Of a stretch of 18,231 bases of DNA, positions 1-6,760 are shown piece by piece (positions within the stretch are counted from its first letter, which is position 1; each line of letters opens with the position of its first letter). The notes below the pieces were generated by a model. The model ran no database searches, was not told the DNA's origin, and worked only from the letters and a program-made list of their open reading frames with translations. Origin of the DNA: an uncultured Prevotella sp. (GTDB taxonomy: Bacteria; Bacteroidota; Bacteroidia; Bacteroidales; Bacteroidaceae); contig CAKQAD010000029.1 of assembly GCA_934215545.1 (NCBI GenBank), forward strand, positions 1 through 18,231. The letters are read 5' to 3'. Both the position numbers and the translations under genes were made by a program.

Positions 1-69
1 GGAGGCAGGACTCGAACATGCGACCTCCAGGTTATGAGCCTGGCGAGCTACCAACTGCTCCACTCCGCG
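1..69 (-). tRNA. Initiator tRNA-Met (CAT), 3' end cut by window edge
   Basis: On the minus strand the sequence folds as a tRNA from base C1 (position 69) to base 69, with anticodon CAT in the loop CTCATAA. The last bases of the acceptor strand lie outside the window. It is called initiator rather than elongator because the D stem is GAGC/GCTC, giving the A11:U24 pair typical of bacterial initiators, and because it begins with CGCGGAG. Two oddities: the anticodon stem has A29:T41 followed by G30:C40 and G31:C39 instead of three G:C pairs, and the T stem has a T52/C62 mismatch. The diagnostic C1xA72 mismatch cannot be checked because base 72 is missing. Confidence 0.9.
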
Positions 70-136
70 ATATTAATATTACCTTTTACAATCTCGAAAA
101 GTATTCCGCAATGGGCTTACTTCTGAATTGCGAGTG

Positions 137-168
137 CAAAGGTATGACTTTTCTTTGACACCACCAAA
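137..168 (-). promoter_or_regulatory. Bacteroidota-type promoter for the initiator tRNA
   Basis: Minus strand: TTTG (165-168), 20-nt spacer, TACCTTTG (137-144), matching TTTG-N19/20-TAnnTTTG. Expected transcription start is near 130, giving a leader of about 60 nt before the tRNA 5' end at 69. It lies just downstream of the HAD gene stop codon, so the tRNA probably has its own transcription. Confidence 0.6.
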
Positions 169-218
169 TATTTAAGTGTGTTTTTTCAAAAAAATATAAT
201 ATCAACAAGAATATGCCA

Positions 219-1001
219 CTAAATTATGCCAAAATGCCGCAGGGCATGGAGCACTCCGTCATCGTCGACTGTGGTGGTGACGTAGTCGGCATGGGTTTTG
301 ACTTTGTCGAGGGCATTGCCCATTGCCACTCCAACGCCTGCAGTGGCAAGCATGGTGATGTCGTTGCCGCCATCGCCGAATGCCATGGTTTCACTGATGT
401 CGATGCCGAGGTACTGGGCGATGGCCTTGATGCCATTGGCTTTGTCGGCAGAGGCGGAGGTGATGTCGCAGAAGGCTGGATGCCAGCGTGCTGAGGTGCA
501 GCCTTGCAGCTGAGGCATGATGAGGCTCTCCTCGTCTTCAGTGAGGAAGGGGGTGATTTGCAGTATGCCTTGCTCTATAACCTCATCGACGGGGACATCG
601 AACTTATTGTAGTCGACTTTTAGGAGTTCGTAGAACACGCGGTCGACGGTGGCGTTGCGATTGACTATCTGTATGTCGGTCTTGCCTACAACGACAACGG
701 GAATGCCGTGGCTCTCGCAATAACGCACGATGGTGGTGGCTGAGGCGGTGGGGATAAGGTCTTCGCGCACAGTGACATCGCCATAGGTGCACTGGGCACC
801 CGTGGCAAGGATATAGCCATCCATAAGGGGCTCTACATCATAGATATTGTTGAGCAACTGGCGGGGACGACCGGTGGCTGTGAATATCTTCACACCATTC
901 TGACGGGCTGCACGCAACGCAGCGATGGTAGATTCTGGCACTTGATGGGTGTCGAAACTTACAAGGGTGCCGTCGACGTCAAAGAACAAAGCCTTTATCA
1001 T
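219..1001 (-). CDS. Cof-type HAD-IIB family phosphatase
   Basis: A 260-residue cytosolic HAD-superfamily hydrolase, probably acting on small phosphorylated metabolites such as sugar phosphates or nucleotides; the substrate cannot be read from the sequence. HAD motifs are in order: motif I DVDGT (nucleophile Asp8, general acid Asp10), motif II TATGR (41-45), motif III Lys187 in the context ADKANGIKA, and motif IV GDGGND (209-214). The large cap insert between motifs II and III (about 85-180) marks the C2/IIB (Cof) class, and the length is normal for it. The ATG at 999-1001 opens directly on MIKALFFDVDGT, so little upstream sequence is possible. It is a single gene with its own promoter, divergent from the helicase gene. 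Confidence 0.9.
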   Translation of the reverse strand: MIKALFFDVDGTLVSFDTHQVPESTIAALRAARQNGVKIFTATGRPRQLLNNIYDVEPLMDGYILATGAQCTYGDVTVREDLIPTASATTIVRYCESHGIPVVVVGKTDIQIVNRNATVDRVFYELLKVDYNKFDVPVDEVIEQGILQITPFLTEDEESLIMPQLQGCTSARWHPAFCDITSASADKANGIKAIAQYLGIDISETMAFGDGGNDITMLATAGVGVAMGNALDKVKTHADYVTTTVDDDGVLHALRHFGII

Positions 1002-1081
1002 ATCTTCTTCTTAAATATTAAGATGTTAAATATTATGTATTACATGATGTGTTACCTAACCTGAAACAATGTGACACGATG

Positions 1082-1112
1082 CAAAGTTAATGAGAAAGTG
1101 TGGGGCAGCAAA
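1082..1112 (-). promoter_or_regulatory. Bacteroidota-type promoter for the HAD phosphatase gene
   Basis: Minus strand: TTTG (1109-1112), exactly 19 nt, then TAACTTTG (1082-1089), a full match to the Bacteroidota primary sigma-factor consensus. Expected start near 1075, leaving a leader of about 75 nt before the ATG at 1001. Confidence 0.65.
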
Positions 1113-1174
1113 ATAATTGAGATTGATATTGGTCAATATTAATTTATGGTGTTGGCAATGTGATATAATTTGCG

Positions 1175-1208
1175 TATCTTTGCATAAGATAGGCTGCACC
1201 TCAGCAGA
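1175..1208 (+). repeat. Promoter-bearing direct repeat, copy 1
   Basis: A 34-bp sequence identical to 1248-1281 except for one G/A difference (position 1193). It starts with TATCTTTG, a match to the -7 element TAnnTTTG, with TTGG at 1152-1155 (19-nt spacing) as a possible -33. The -7 box lies in a perfect inverted repeat, TATCTT-tgcat-AAGATA (1175-1191). Probably a promoter for the helicase gene or a dispersed repeat carrying one. Confidence 0.65.
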
Positions 1209-1212
1209 ATAT

Positions 1213-1226
1213 TCAAGTACACTTGA
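1213..1226. repeat. Small palindrome between the two promoter repeats
   Basis: Perfect inverted repeat TCAAGT-ac-ACTTGA lying between the two 34-bp direct repeats. It may be a small operator or simply the centre of the dispersed repeat; the sequence does not decide. Confidence 0.4.
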
Positions 1227-1247
1227 TTTTCTGCATTCGGTTTGCAC

Positions 1248-1281
1248 TATCTTTGCATAAGATAGACTGCACCTCAGCAGA
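1248..1281 (+). repeat. Promoter-bearing direct repeat, copy 2
   Basis: Second copy of the 34-bp repeat, offset 73 bp from the first. TATCTTTG (1248-1255) could be the -7 element nearest the helicase ATG at 1302, giving a leader of about 40 nt. The -33 is poor: the closest TTG (1223-1225) is 22 nt away. It contains the same TATCTT-tgcat-AAGATA palindrome (1248-1264). Confidence 0.6.
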
Positions 1282-1301
1282 TACCACCTTAACAACTAAC
1301 A

Positions 1302-3482
1302 ATGCAATCAAACCATATAATCAACAACGAAGATATCAGCAGGGCGTGGGAGATAATAGAATCGACAAATACGAATCTGTTTCTCACTGGTAAGGCTGGC
1401 ACGGGTAAGACGACGTTTCTTAGACGGCTCAGAGAGGAGTCGGCTAAGCGAATAGTCGTGGTTGCGCCTACGGGTATTGCTGCCATCAATGCCAATGGCG
1501 TGACGATTCACTCTTTCTTCCAACTCTCGTTTGCACCATTCATTCCAAACGCAAAATATAAGAGCAAGGAGGCGCAAAACAAGTTTGGCAAGAACAAAAT
1601 CAAGATGATACAGTCGATAGATACTCTTGTGATCGACGAGATATCGATGGTGCGTGCCGACTTGCTGGATGCGGTGGATAGCGTGCTGAAGAGGTTTCGC
1701 AAGAACAAACTGCCGTTTGGGGGTGTGCAGATGGTGATGATTGGCGACCTGGGGCAACTGGCGCCTGTGGCGAAGGATGAGGATTGGCAGATGCTGAGCC
1801 GTTATTACGACACGCCTTACTTCTTCTCATCGCATGCATTGCAGGACACTCGATATGCTATAATAGAGCTGAAGCATGTGTATAGGCAGAGCGACAAGTT
1901 GTTCGTGGACATACTGAATAAGGTGCGCGACAATCTTGCTGATGAGAATACGCTAAAGGTGCTTAACTCAAGGTATATTCCTAACTTCCAGCCTGGTGCC
2001 TCGGAGGGCTACATACGACTGACCACACATAATGCCCAGGCGCAACGAATCAACGACAAGCAGTTGGCGATGCTGCCTTACGAGGAATTTACATACAATG
2101 CCGAGATAAAGGGTAAATATCCGGAGATGTTGTTTCCTACCGACCAAACACTACACCTAAAGAAGGGGGCGCAGGTGATGTTCGTGAAGAACGACTCGTC
2201 GGCTGCCAAACGCTTCTATAATGGTATGATTGGCACGGTGACGGCGATAGGCAGCAATGGGTTCGAGGTGATGCCTAACGGTATGGAGATGAGCATCGAC
2301 GTGGAAATGGAAACATGGGAGAACACACGCTATGTGCTCGACGAGAAAACAAAGGAGATAACTGAGGAAGTGGAAGGCACCTTCAAGCAGTTTCCAGTGA
2401 AGACAGCATGGGCCATCACGGTGCATAAGAGCCAGGGGCTTACCTTCGACCGAGCTATAATAGATGTTCAGTTTGCATTCACACACGGACAGACGTATGT
2501 GGCACTAAGCCGCTGCCGAACACTCGAGGGTATGGTGCTTAGTGCTCCGCTGCCACGCACAGCAATAATACGCGACACGGCGGTGGACCAATATATTCAA
2601 GAGGCTCCGGCTCATATGCCAAGCAATGAGCAGATGCAGATGTTGCAGCGCGACTACTATCTGTCGATGCTGATAGAATTGTTCGACTTCCGCACGCTGT
2701 TCAATGCCGTCAGCAGGATGACGACATTGCTGCGCGACCATTTTAAGCGTTCTTTCCCTAAGCTTATAGCGGAATATGCAGTGCGGACAGATGCTGTGCG
2801 AAAGGATATGCTCGATGTGGCGGAGACATTTAAACTGCAGTATAGCAGAATGGTGATTGCCAACGAGCATTATGATGAGGATGCTGAGCTGCAGGTTAGG
2901 CTTACAAAAGGAGCGGCTTACTTTGCCCGTAAGTTGTCGGATGTGATAGGACTTATTGACAAAACTACCATAAAGACGGACAATAAGGAGGTGAAAGCTG
3001 CAGTGAACGAGTTGTTTGGCAACCTTAAAGAGGTGGCGCAGCAGAAATATTTCTTGCTGAGCCATGTAAGCACCAATGGATTTAAGCTCAGCGACTTCTT
3101 GCATAAGCGGGCCTTGGCACTGGCAGGCAAAACCGACTCTACCACTACTCCATCTACACAGAGCAATGAGGATGGCAACCATTCGGCAACAACAAAGGCG
3201 ACAGCTAAAACAAAGGGCACAACAAAGGGCAACACCGACGATGAGTGTATGCACCCTGAGGTGCTGAAGGCGCTCACGGAGTGGCGACGCAAAAGGGCTA
3301 TGGCTGCGAATGTGCCGGCTTATGTGATAATGACGACAAAGGCGCTTGTGGGCATTGCAAATATGCTGCCTACAGACAAGGAGGCTATGTGTCTGATTCC
3401 CGGAATGGGAAAAGTGAGGGTGGAGAAATATGGCGATGATATTCTCGCCGTGTTGGAGACGAATACTAACAAAACAGAATAG
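1302..3482 (+). CDS. Pif1/RecD-like SF1 helicase with C-terminal HRDC domain
   Basis: A 726-residue protein predicted to be a cytosolic DNA helicase of the Pif1/RecD2 group, likely in replication or repair. Visible: Walker A GKAGTGKT (30-37), APTGIAA (55-61, motif Ia), Walker B LVIDEISMV (109-117) with Asp112-Glu113, motif III GDLGQLAPV (148-156), the UvrD_C_2-like block VHKSQGLTFD (374-383) and QTYVALSRC (397-405). After a helical region and a Thr/Lys-rich linker (about 607-645) comes a C-terminal segment (about 650-726) with the HRDC pattern (HPEVLKAL...LIPGMGKVRVEKYG), an accessory nucleic-acid-binding fold. The ATG at 1302 sits 15 residues before the first conserved segment and has no Shine-Dalgarno. 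The hexosaminidase start follows 28 nt after the stop, so co-transcription is possible though functionally unrelated. Exact substrate is unknown. Confidence 0.85.
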   Translation: MQSNHIINNEDISRAWEIIESTNTNLFLTGKAGTGKTTFLRRLREESAKRIVVVAPTGIAAINANGVTIHSFFQLSFAPFIPNAKYKSKEAQNKFGKNKIKMIQSIDTLVIDEISMVRADLLDAVDSVLKRFRKNKLPFGGVQMVMIGDLGQLAPVAKDEDWQMLSRYYDTPYFFSSHALQDTRYAIIELKHVYRQSDKLFVDILNKVRDNLADENTLKVLNSRYIPNFQPGASEGYIRLTTHNAQAQRINDKQLAMLPYEEFTYNAEIKGKYPEMLFPTDQTLHLKKGAQVMFVKNDSSAAKRFYNGMIGTVTAIGSNGFEVMPNGMEMSIDVEMETWENTRYVLDEKTKEITEEVEGTFKQFPVKTAWAITVHKSQGLTFDRAIIDVQFAFTHGQTYVALSRCRTLEGMVLSAPLPRTAIIRDTAVDQYIQEAPAHMPSNEQMQMLQRDYYLSMLIELFDFRTLFNAVSRMTTLLRDHFKRSFPKLIAEYAVRTDAVRKDMLDVAETFKLQYSRMVIANEHYDEDAELQVRLTKGAAYFARKLSDVIGLIDKTTIKTDNKEVKAAVNELFGNLKEVAQQKYFLLSHVSTNGFKLSDFLHKRALALAGKTDSTTTPSTQSNEDGNHSATTKATAKTKGTTKGNTDDECMHPEVLKALTEWRRKRAMAANVPAYVIMTTKALVGIANMLPTDKEAMCLIPGMGKVRVEKYGDDILAVLETNTNKTE

Positions 3483-3510
3483 AAACAATTATAAAAAATC
3501 CGATTTACCA

Positions 3511-5523
3511 ATGTACAACTCAAAGATTCTACATGCGCTATTCGGTGTCATGCTTTTAAGCATGCCGGCACAAGCGCAAAATCTATTGCCTAAGCCAAAG
3601 TCGTTTGCTGCTGCCAAGGGTTCTTTCGACACTAACGCTAAGGCGGTGAAGATTGTTAATGAAGCTGGCGATGCCGCCGACAACATCTACTCACGCAAAT
3701 GGCAGGAACGCCATGCCGACAATGCTAAGAAGGTGATTTGCTACAAAATGCTTAACAATGCTACTTCGGCAGAGGCTTACAAGCTGCATGTAACAACCGA
3801 CAGCATCGTGATTAGCGCAGCTTCGGCAGATGCCTTCCGCTATGCTTGGCAGACTATCAAGCAGCTATCTACAAAGAAGGGCATCATGGCGTGTGATGTG
3901 AACGATGCACCTGCCTATCGCTGGCGCTCTATAATGCTCGATGTGTCGAGACACTTCCAGCCTATAAGTTTCTTGAAGAAGCAGATTGATGTAATGTCGC
4001 AATATAAGTTCAACCGCCTGCATCTGCATCTTACAGATGCTGCTGGATGGCGCATGGAGATAAAGCGCTACCCACGACTCACTTCGATGGCGGCATGGCG
4101 CAAGGAAGCGTCATGGAAGGAATGGGGAAAGAATGGCAGCCAGTATGTGGAAGAGGGCACTCCAGAAGCTTATGGTGGCTACTACACACAAGATGAGTTG
4201 CGTGGCCTGGTGGCGTATGCTGCAGAGCGTGGCATTACTATAGTGCCAGAGATAGAGATGCCTGGACACTCTGCCGAGGTGCTCGCCGTTTATCCTGAGC
4301 TGTCGTGCACTCATGAACCTTACAAACAGATGGACTTCTGCCCTGGTAGCGTGGCTACTTACGACTTCCTGGAGAATGTGCTTAAAGAGGTGATGGATGT
4401 GTTCCCTTCGAAATATATTCATGTGGGTGGCGACGAAGCGGATAAGTTGTCGTGGCCTTCATGCCCACTGTGCCAGAAGAAGATGAAGGAACTGGGCACC
4501 GACAAGAACGGACTGCAGGCGCATCTGATTGCGCATTTCGGAAAATTCCTTGGCGACCACGGCAGACAGCTCGTGGGATGGGACGAGGTGATTGCTGGCA
4601 ACTTATCGAGCAACACTACCGTGATGGTGTGGCGTGGCACAGAGAAGGCGCACGAGGCTATAGAGCATGGCTATGACGTGGTGCTGTCGCCTGGTGCCTA
4701 CTGCTATCTGGATGCTTACCAGGATGCTCCCGACTCACAGCCGGAGGCTATCGGCGGATACCTGCCACTGGAAAAGGTGTATAGCTATATTCCAGGCGAA
4801 GACTTGCCTGAGGCTGAGCGTAGCAAGATAACTGGTGTGCAGGCTAACCTCTGGACTGAGTATATTCCTACTGCTGAGCATGCTGAGTATATGCTCTATC
4901 CGCGTGCCTTGGCTATTGCGGAGATTGGATGGAACGGCACTGCAAAGAAGGACTATCCGGAGTTCCGCCAGCGTGCACTGAAAGAGATTGCGGCTCTGAA
5001 CAAGCAGGGGGTGAACACCTTCGACCTGAAACATGAGCGTGGACAGCGTCCACAGTCGCTGCGCAAATACAAGCATAAGGCTTTAGGCTGCAAGATTATA
5101 TTCAACCATCGTTATGAGGATAAGTATAAGGCACAGGGCGACCAGACTCTCGTTGACGGACAGCATGGTGGATGGACATATAACGATGGCAAGTGGCAAG
5201 GATTCCTCGGCAATAAGGGTTATTGCTTGGATCTGACACTCGACCTGGGTAGCGTGAAGAGCATCTCATCGGTGTCGGCAGACTTCATGCAGAGCTATGG
5301 TGCATGGGTGTTCTTCCCATCAGAATATAAGATTTCTATCAGCGAAGATGGCAAGACATTCAAAGAGGTGTATTGCAAGAATTGGGAGGTGGACCGCTAT
5401 CTGCAACTGGGATTCCGCACCTTGGAATGGAAGGGCAAGGATCGTGCCCGCTACATTCATATACAGGGTAGCACTACTGAAGATGGTGGATGGTTATTCA
5501 CCGACGAGATTACTGTGAAATAA
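3511..5523 (+). CDS. Exported beta-N-acetylhexosaminidase, GH20
   Basis: A 670-residue glycosidase that should remove terminal beta-linked GlcNAc/GalNAc from glycans (EC 3.2.1.52). An in-frame ATG at 3430 exists, but it lies inside the helicase gene; the start at 3511 begins a signal peptide (MYNSKILHALFGVM...MPAQAQ, cleavage near residue 23), so it is preferred. Order: signal peptide, N-terminal GH20b-like domain (about 24-135), TIM barrel with RWRSIMLDVSRHF (137-149), HLHLTDAAGWR (171-181), HVGGDEADK with the catalytic Asp308-Glu309 pair, and QANLWTE (444-450). The C-terminal part (about 525-670) resembles an F5/8 type C (discoidin) carbohydrate-binding module. No lipobox is seen, so it is likely periplasmic. 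No SusC/SusD genes lie nearby, so this is not a visible polysaccharide-utilisation locus. Confidence 0.92.
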   Translation: MYNSKILHALFGVMLLSMPAQAQNLLPKPKSFAAAKGSFDTNAKAVKIVNEAGDAADNIYSRKWQERHADNAKKVICYKMLNNATSAEAYKLHVTTDSIVISAASADAFRYAWQTIKQLSTKKGIMACDVNDAPAYRWRSIMLDVSRHFQPISFLKKQIDVMSQYKFNRLHLHLTDAAGWRMEIKRYPRLTSMAAWRKEASWKEWGKNGSQYVEEGTPEAYGGYYTQDELRGLVAYAAERGITIVPEIEMPGHSAEVLAVYPELSCTHEPYKQMDFCPGSVATYDFLENVLKEVMDVFPSKYIHVGGDEADKLSWPSCPLCQKKMKELGTDKNGLQAHLIAHFGKFLGDHGRQLVGWDEVIAGNLSSNTTVMVWRGTEKAHEAIEHGYDVVLSPGAYCYLDAYQDAPDSQPEAIGGYLPLEKVYSYIPGEDLPEAERSKITGVQANLWTEYIPTAEHAEYMLYPRALAIAEIGWNGTAKKDYPEFRQRALKEIAALNKQGVNTFDLKHERGQRPQSLRKYKHKALGCKIIFNHRYEDKYKAQGDQTLVDGQHGGWTYNDGKWQGFLGNKGYCLDLTLDLGSVKSISSVSADFMQSYGAWVFFPSEYKISISEDGKTFKEVYCKNWEVDRYLQLGFRTLEWKGKDRARYIHIQGSTTEDGGWLFTDEITVK

Positions 5524-5553
5524 GGGTAAAAACACTGACTCACTGTCATAAAC

Positions 5554-5592
5554 AAAATCCCGCTACCACCAAACGGTGATAGCGGGATTTTT
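5554..5592. terminator. Bidirectional intrinsic terminator
   Basis: Strong hairpin: AAAATCCCGCTA (5554-5565) pairs with TAGCGGGATTTT (5580-5591), and CACC/GGTG pairs inside after one C/A mismatch, with a 4-nt loop. A T run continues on the plus strand (TTTTTGTTT) and mirrored A-rich sequence precedes it, so it can end transcription both of the hexosaminidase (plus) and of the converging nucleotidyltransferase gene (minus). Confidence 0.85.
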
Positions 5593-5652
5593 GTTTATGA
5601 TAATGATTTATTATTGCTAATGATTAATGATGTCTAATCAGTTGTCAGCATA

Positions 5653-6567
5653 TTAAAACATGTTGGCAGGATAAACGCCGTCGTCGGCAAGTTTCTGGAA
5701 CTTTGCCACTACGTCTGGACGATCCTCTGGATAGGTAACGCCAAACCACTTGCTGGTGGTGTCGAGAACCTCGCAGGTGGCAGTGCCGTCATGGATGAGC
5801 TTGTCGACCATCAATGGGATGAAGAACTCGCTCTTGAGGTTTTCCATGTTCTTGGGGTCAGAGAGGAACGACTTGAAGTAGTCTTCGCTGTGCTGGAAAT
5901 AGTCGGGAGTAAAGCCCCAGAAGTTCATTGATACTGGTATGGTGTCAGGAATCTCTACCCATGTCTCGCCATCGTCGGCAAGATACTTAACCACGCCGTC
6001 GAAACGCTGTATCTTGGTGCGCTCCACAACAGATGTGAGATGATGGTTGGCATCGTTCTCGCATACGCCACGGCTCACTGTACCGCTCTCTGAAAGGGTG
6101 TTGCCAACACGGAAACCTACCATAGCATACTTGCCTGTTGAACCTTCTGGCAATTCGCTGAGCCACTTGCCCATTACACGGAAGGCATCACGATCGTAGA
6201 AGTCGTCGCAGTTGAGCACTGCAAAAGGCTCGTTGATGACGCTCTTACCCATGAGAAGTGCGTGGTTGGTGCCCCATGGCTTGGTGCGGCCCTCAGGACA
6301 TGTAAAGCCCTCAGGAAGGGCATCGATGCTCTGGAACACGAGTTCACAAGGAATATGACCCTCATACTTAGAGAGAACAATGCGACGGAAGTCGTCTTCA
6401 AAATCTTTGCGGATAACAAACACCAGTTTGCCAAATCCAGCATTGATAGCATCGTAGATGCTGTAATCCATAATGGTCTCTCCGTGAGGACCAAGTTCGT
6501 CGAGCTGCTTCAAGCCACCATAGCGGCTTCCCATGCCTGCAGCGAGCAGAAAAAGGGTTGGTTTCAT
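5653..6567 (-). CDS. Nucleotidyltransferase (NDP-sugar pyrophosphorylase-like)
   Basis: A 304-residue protein of the NTP_transferase fold, which joins a sugar phosphate to an NTP. The N-terminus has the nucleotide-binding signature LAAGMGSRYGGLKQ (8-21); PWGTNHAL (97-104) and NCDDFYD (119-125), a metal-binding acidic motif, follow. The reading frame can be extended to a TTG at 6573 (adding Met-His), but the ATG at 6567 leads directly into the conserved strand and is chosen. The length fits a stand-alone catalytic domain without a left-handed helix acyltransferase domain. The sugar and nucleotide cannot be told from the sequence. It stands alone, with its own promoter upstream and a shared terminator downstream. 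Confidence 0.85.
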   Translation of the reverse strand: MKPTLFLLAAGMGSRYGGLKQLDELGPHGETIMDYSIYDAINAGFGKLVFVIRKDFEDDFRRIVLSKYEGHIPCELVFQSIDALPEGFTCPEGRTKPWGTNHALLMGKSVINEPFAVLNCDDFYDRDAFRVMGKWLSELPEGSTGKYAMVGFRVGNTLSESGTVSRGVCENDANHHLTSVVERTKIQRFDGVVKYLADDGETWVEIPDTIPVSMNFWGFTPDYFQHSEDYFKSFLSDPKNMENLKSEFFIPLMVDKLIHDGTATCEVLDTTSKWFGVTYPEDRPDVVAKFQKLADDGVYPANMF

Positions 6568-6681
6568 ATGCAATTATTATGTTAGTTGTTAATATCTATA
6601 TCTGCCTGATGGTGCATACATTAGCTTATTATGCATGCCTACAGGCGATAATGTATTTTCACTTTGCTTGTTTAAACATCA

Positions 6682-6713
6682 CAAAAGTAACAAATTACTG
6701 TGATATTAACAAA
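6682..6713 (-). promoter_or_regulatory. Bacteroidota-type promoter for the nucleotidyltransferase gene
   Basis: Minus strand: TTTG (6710-6713), 20-nt spacer, TACTTTTG (6682-6689). Expected start about 6675, leaving a leader of roughly 107 nt before the ATG at 6567. Confidence 0.65.
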
Positions 6714-6737
6714 AAAATCTTATCCTTTTTATTGAAG

Positions 6738-6760
6738 GCTGGGCATCAGCTGGGCATCAG
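6738..6760. repeat. 11-bp tandem duplication at the tamL stop codon
   Basis: The unit GCTGGGCATCA occurs twice in direct succession (6738-6748 and 6749-6759). The second copy contains the TGA stop of the tamL-like gene; read on the minus strand a second TGA follows 11 nt later. It looks like a small slippage duplication without effect on the protein. Confidence 0.6.

Noticed and set aside
1175..1281. Invertible (phase-variable) promoter
   Set aside because: The two 34-bp copies are direct, not inverted, repeats, and no recombinase gene lies near.
2505..3488. Long open frame on the minus strand opposite the helicase gene (327 codons)
   Set aside because: Antisense shadow of a clear conserved gene; His/Arg/Cys-rich composition with no domain.
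3430..3510. Earlier in-frame ATG for the hexosaminidase
   Set aside because: It lies inside the helicase gene and would put 27 hydrophilic residues before a good signal peptide.
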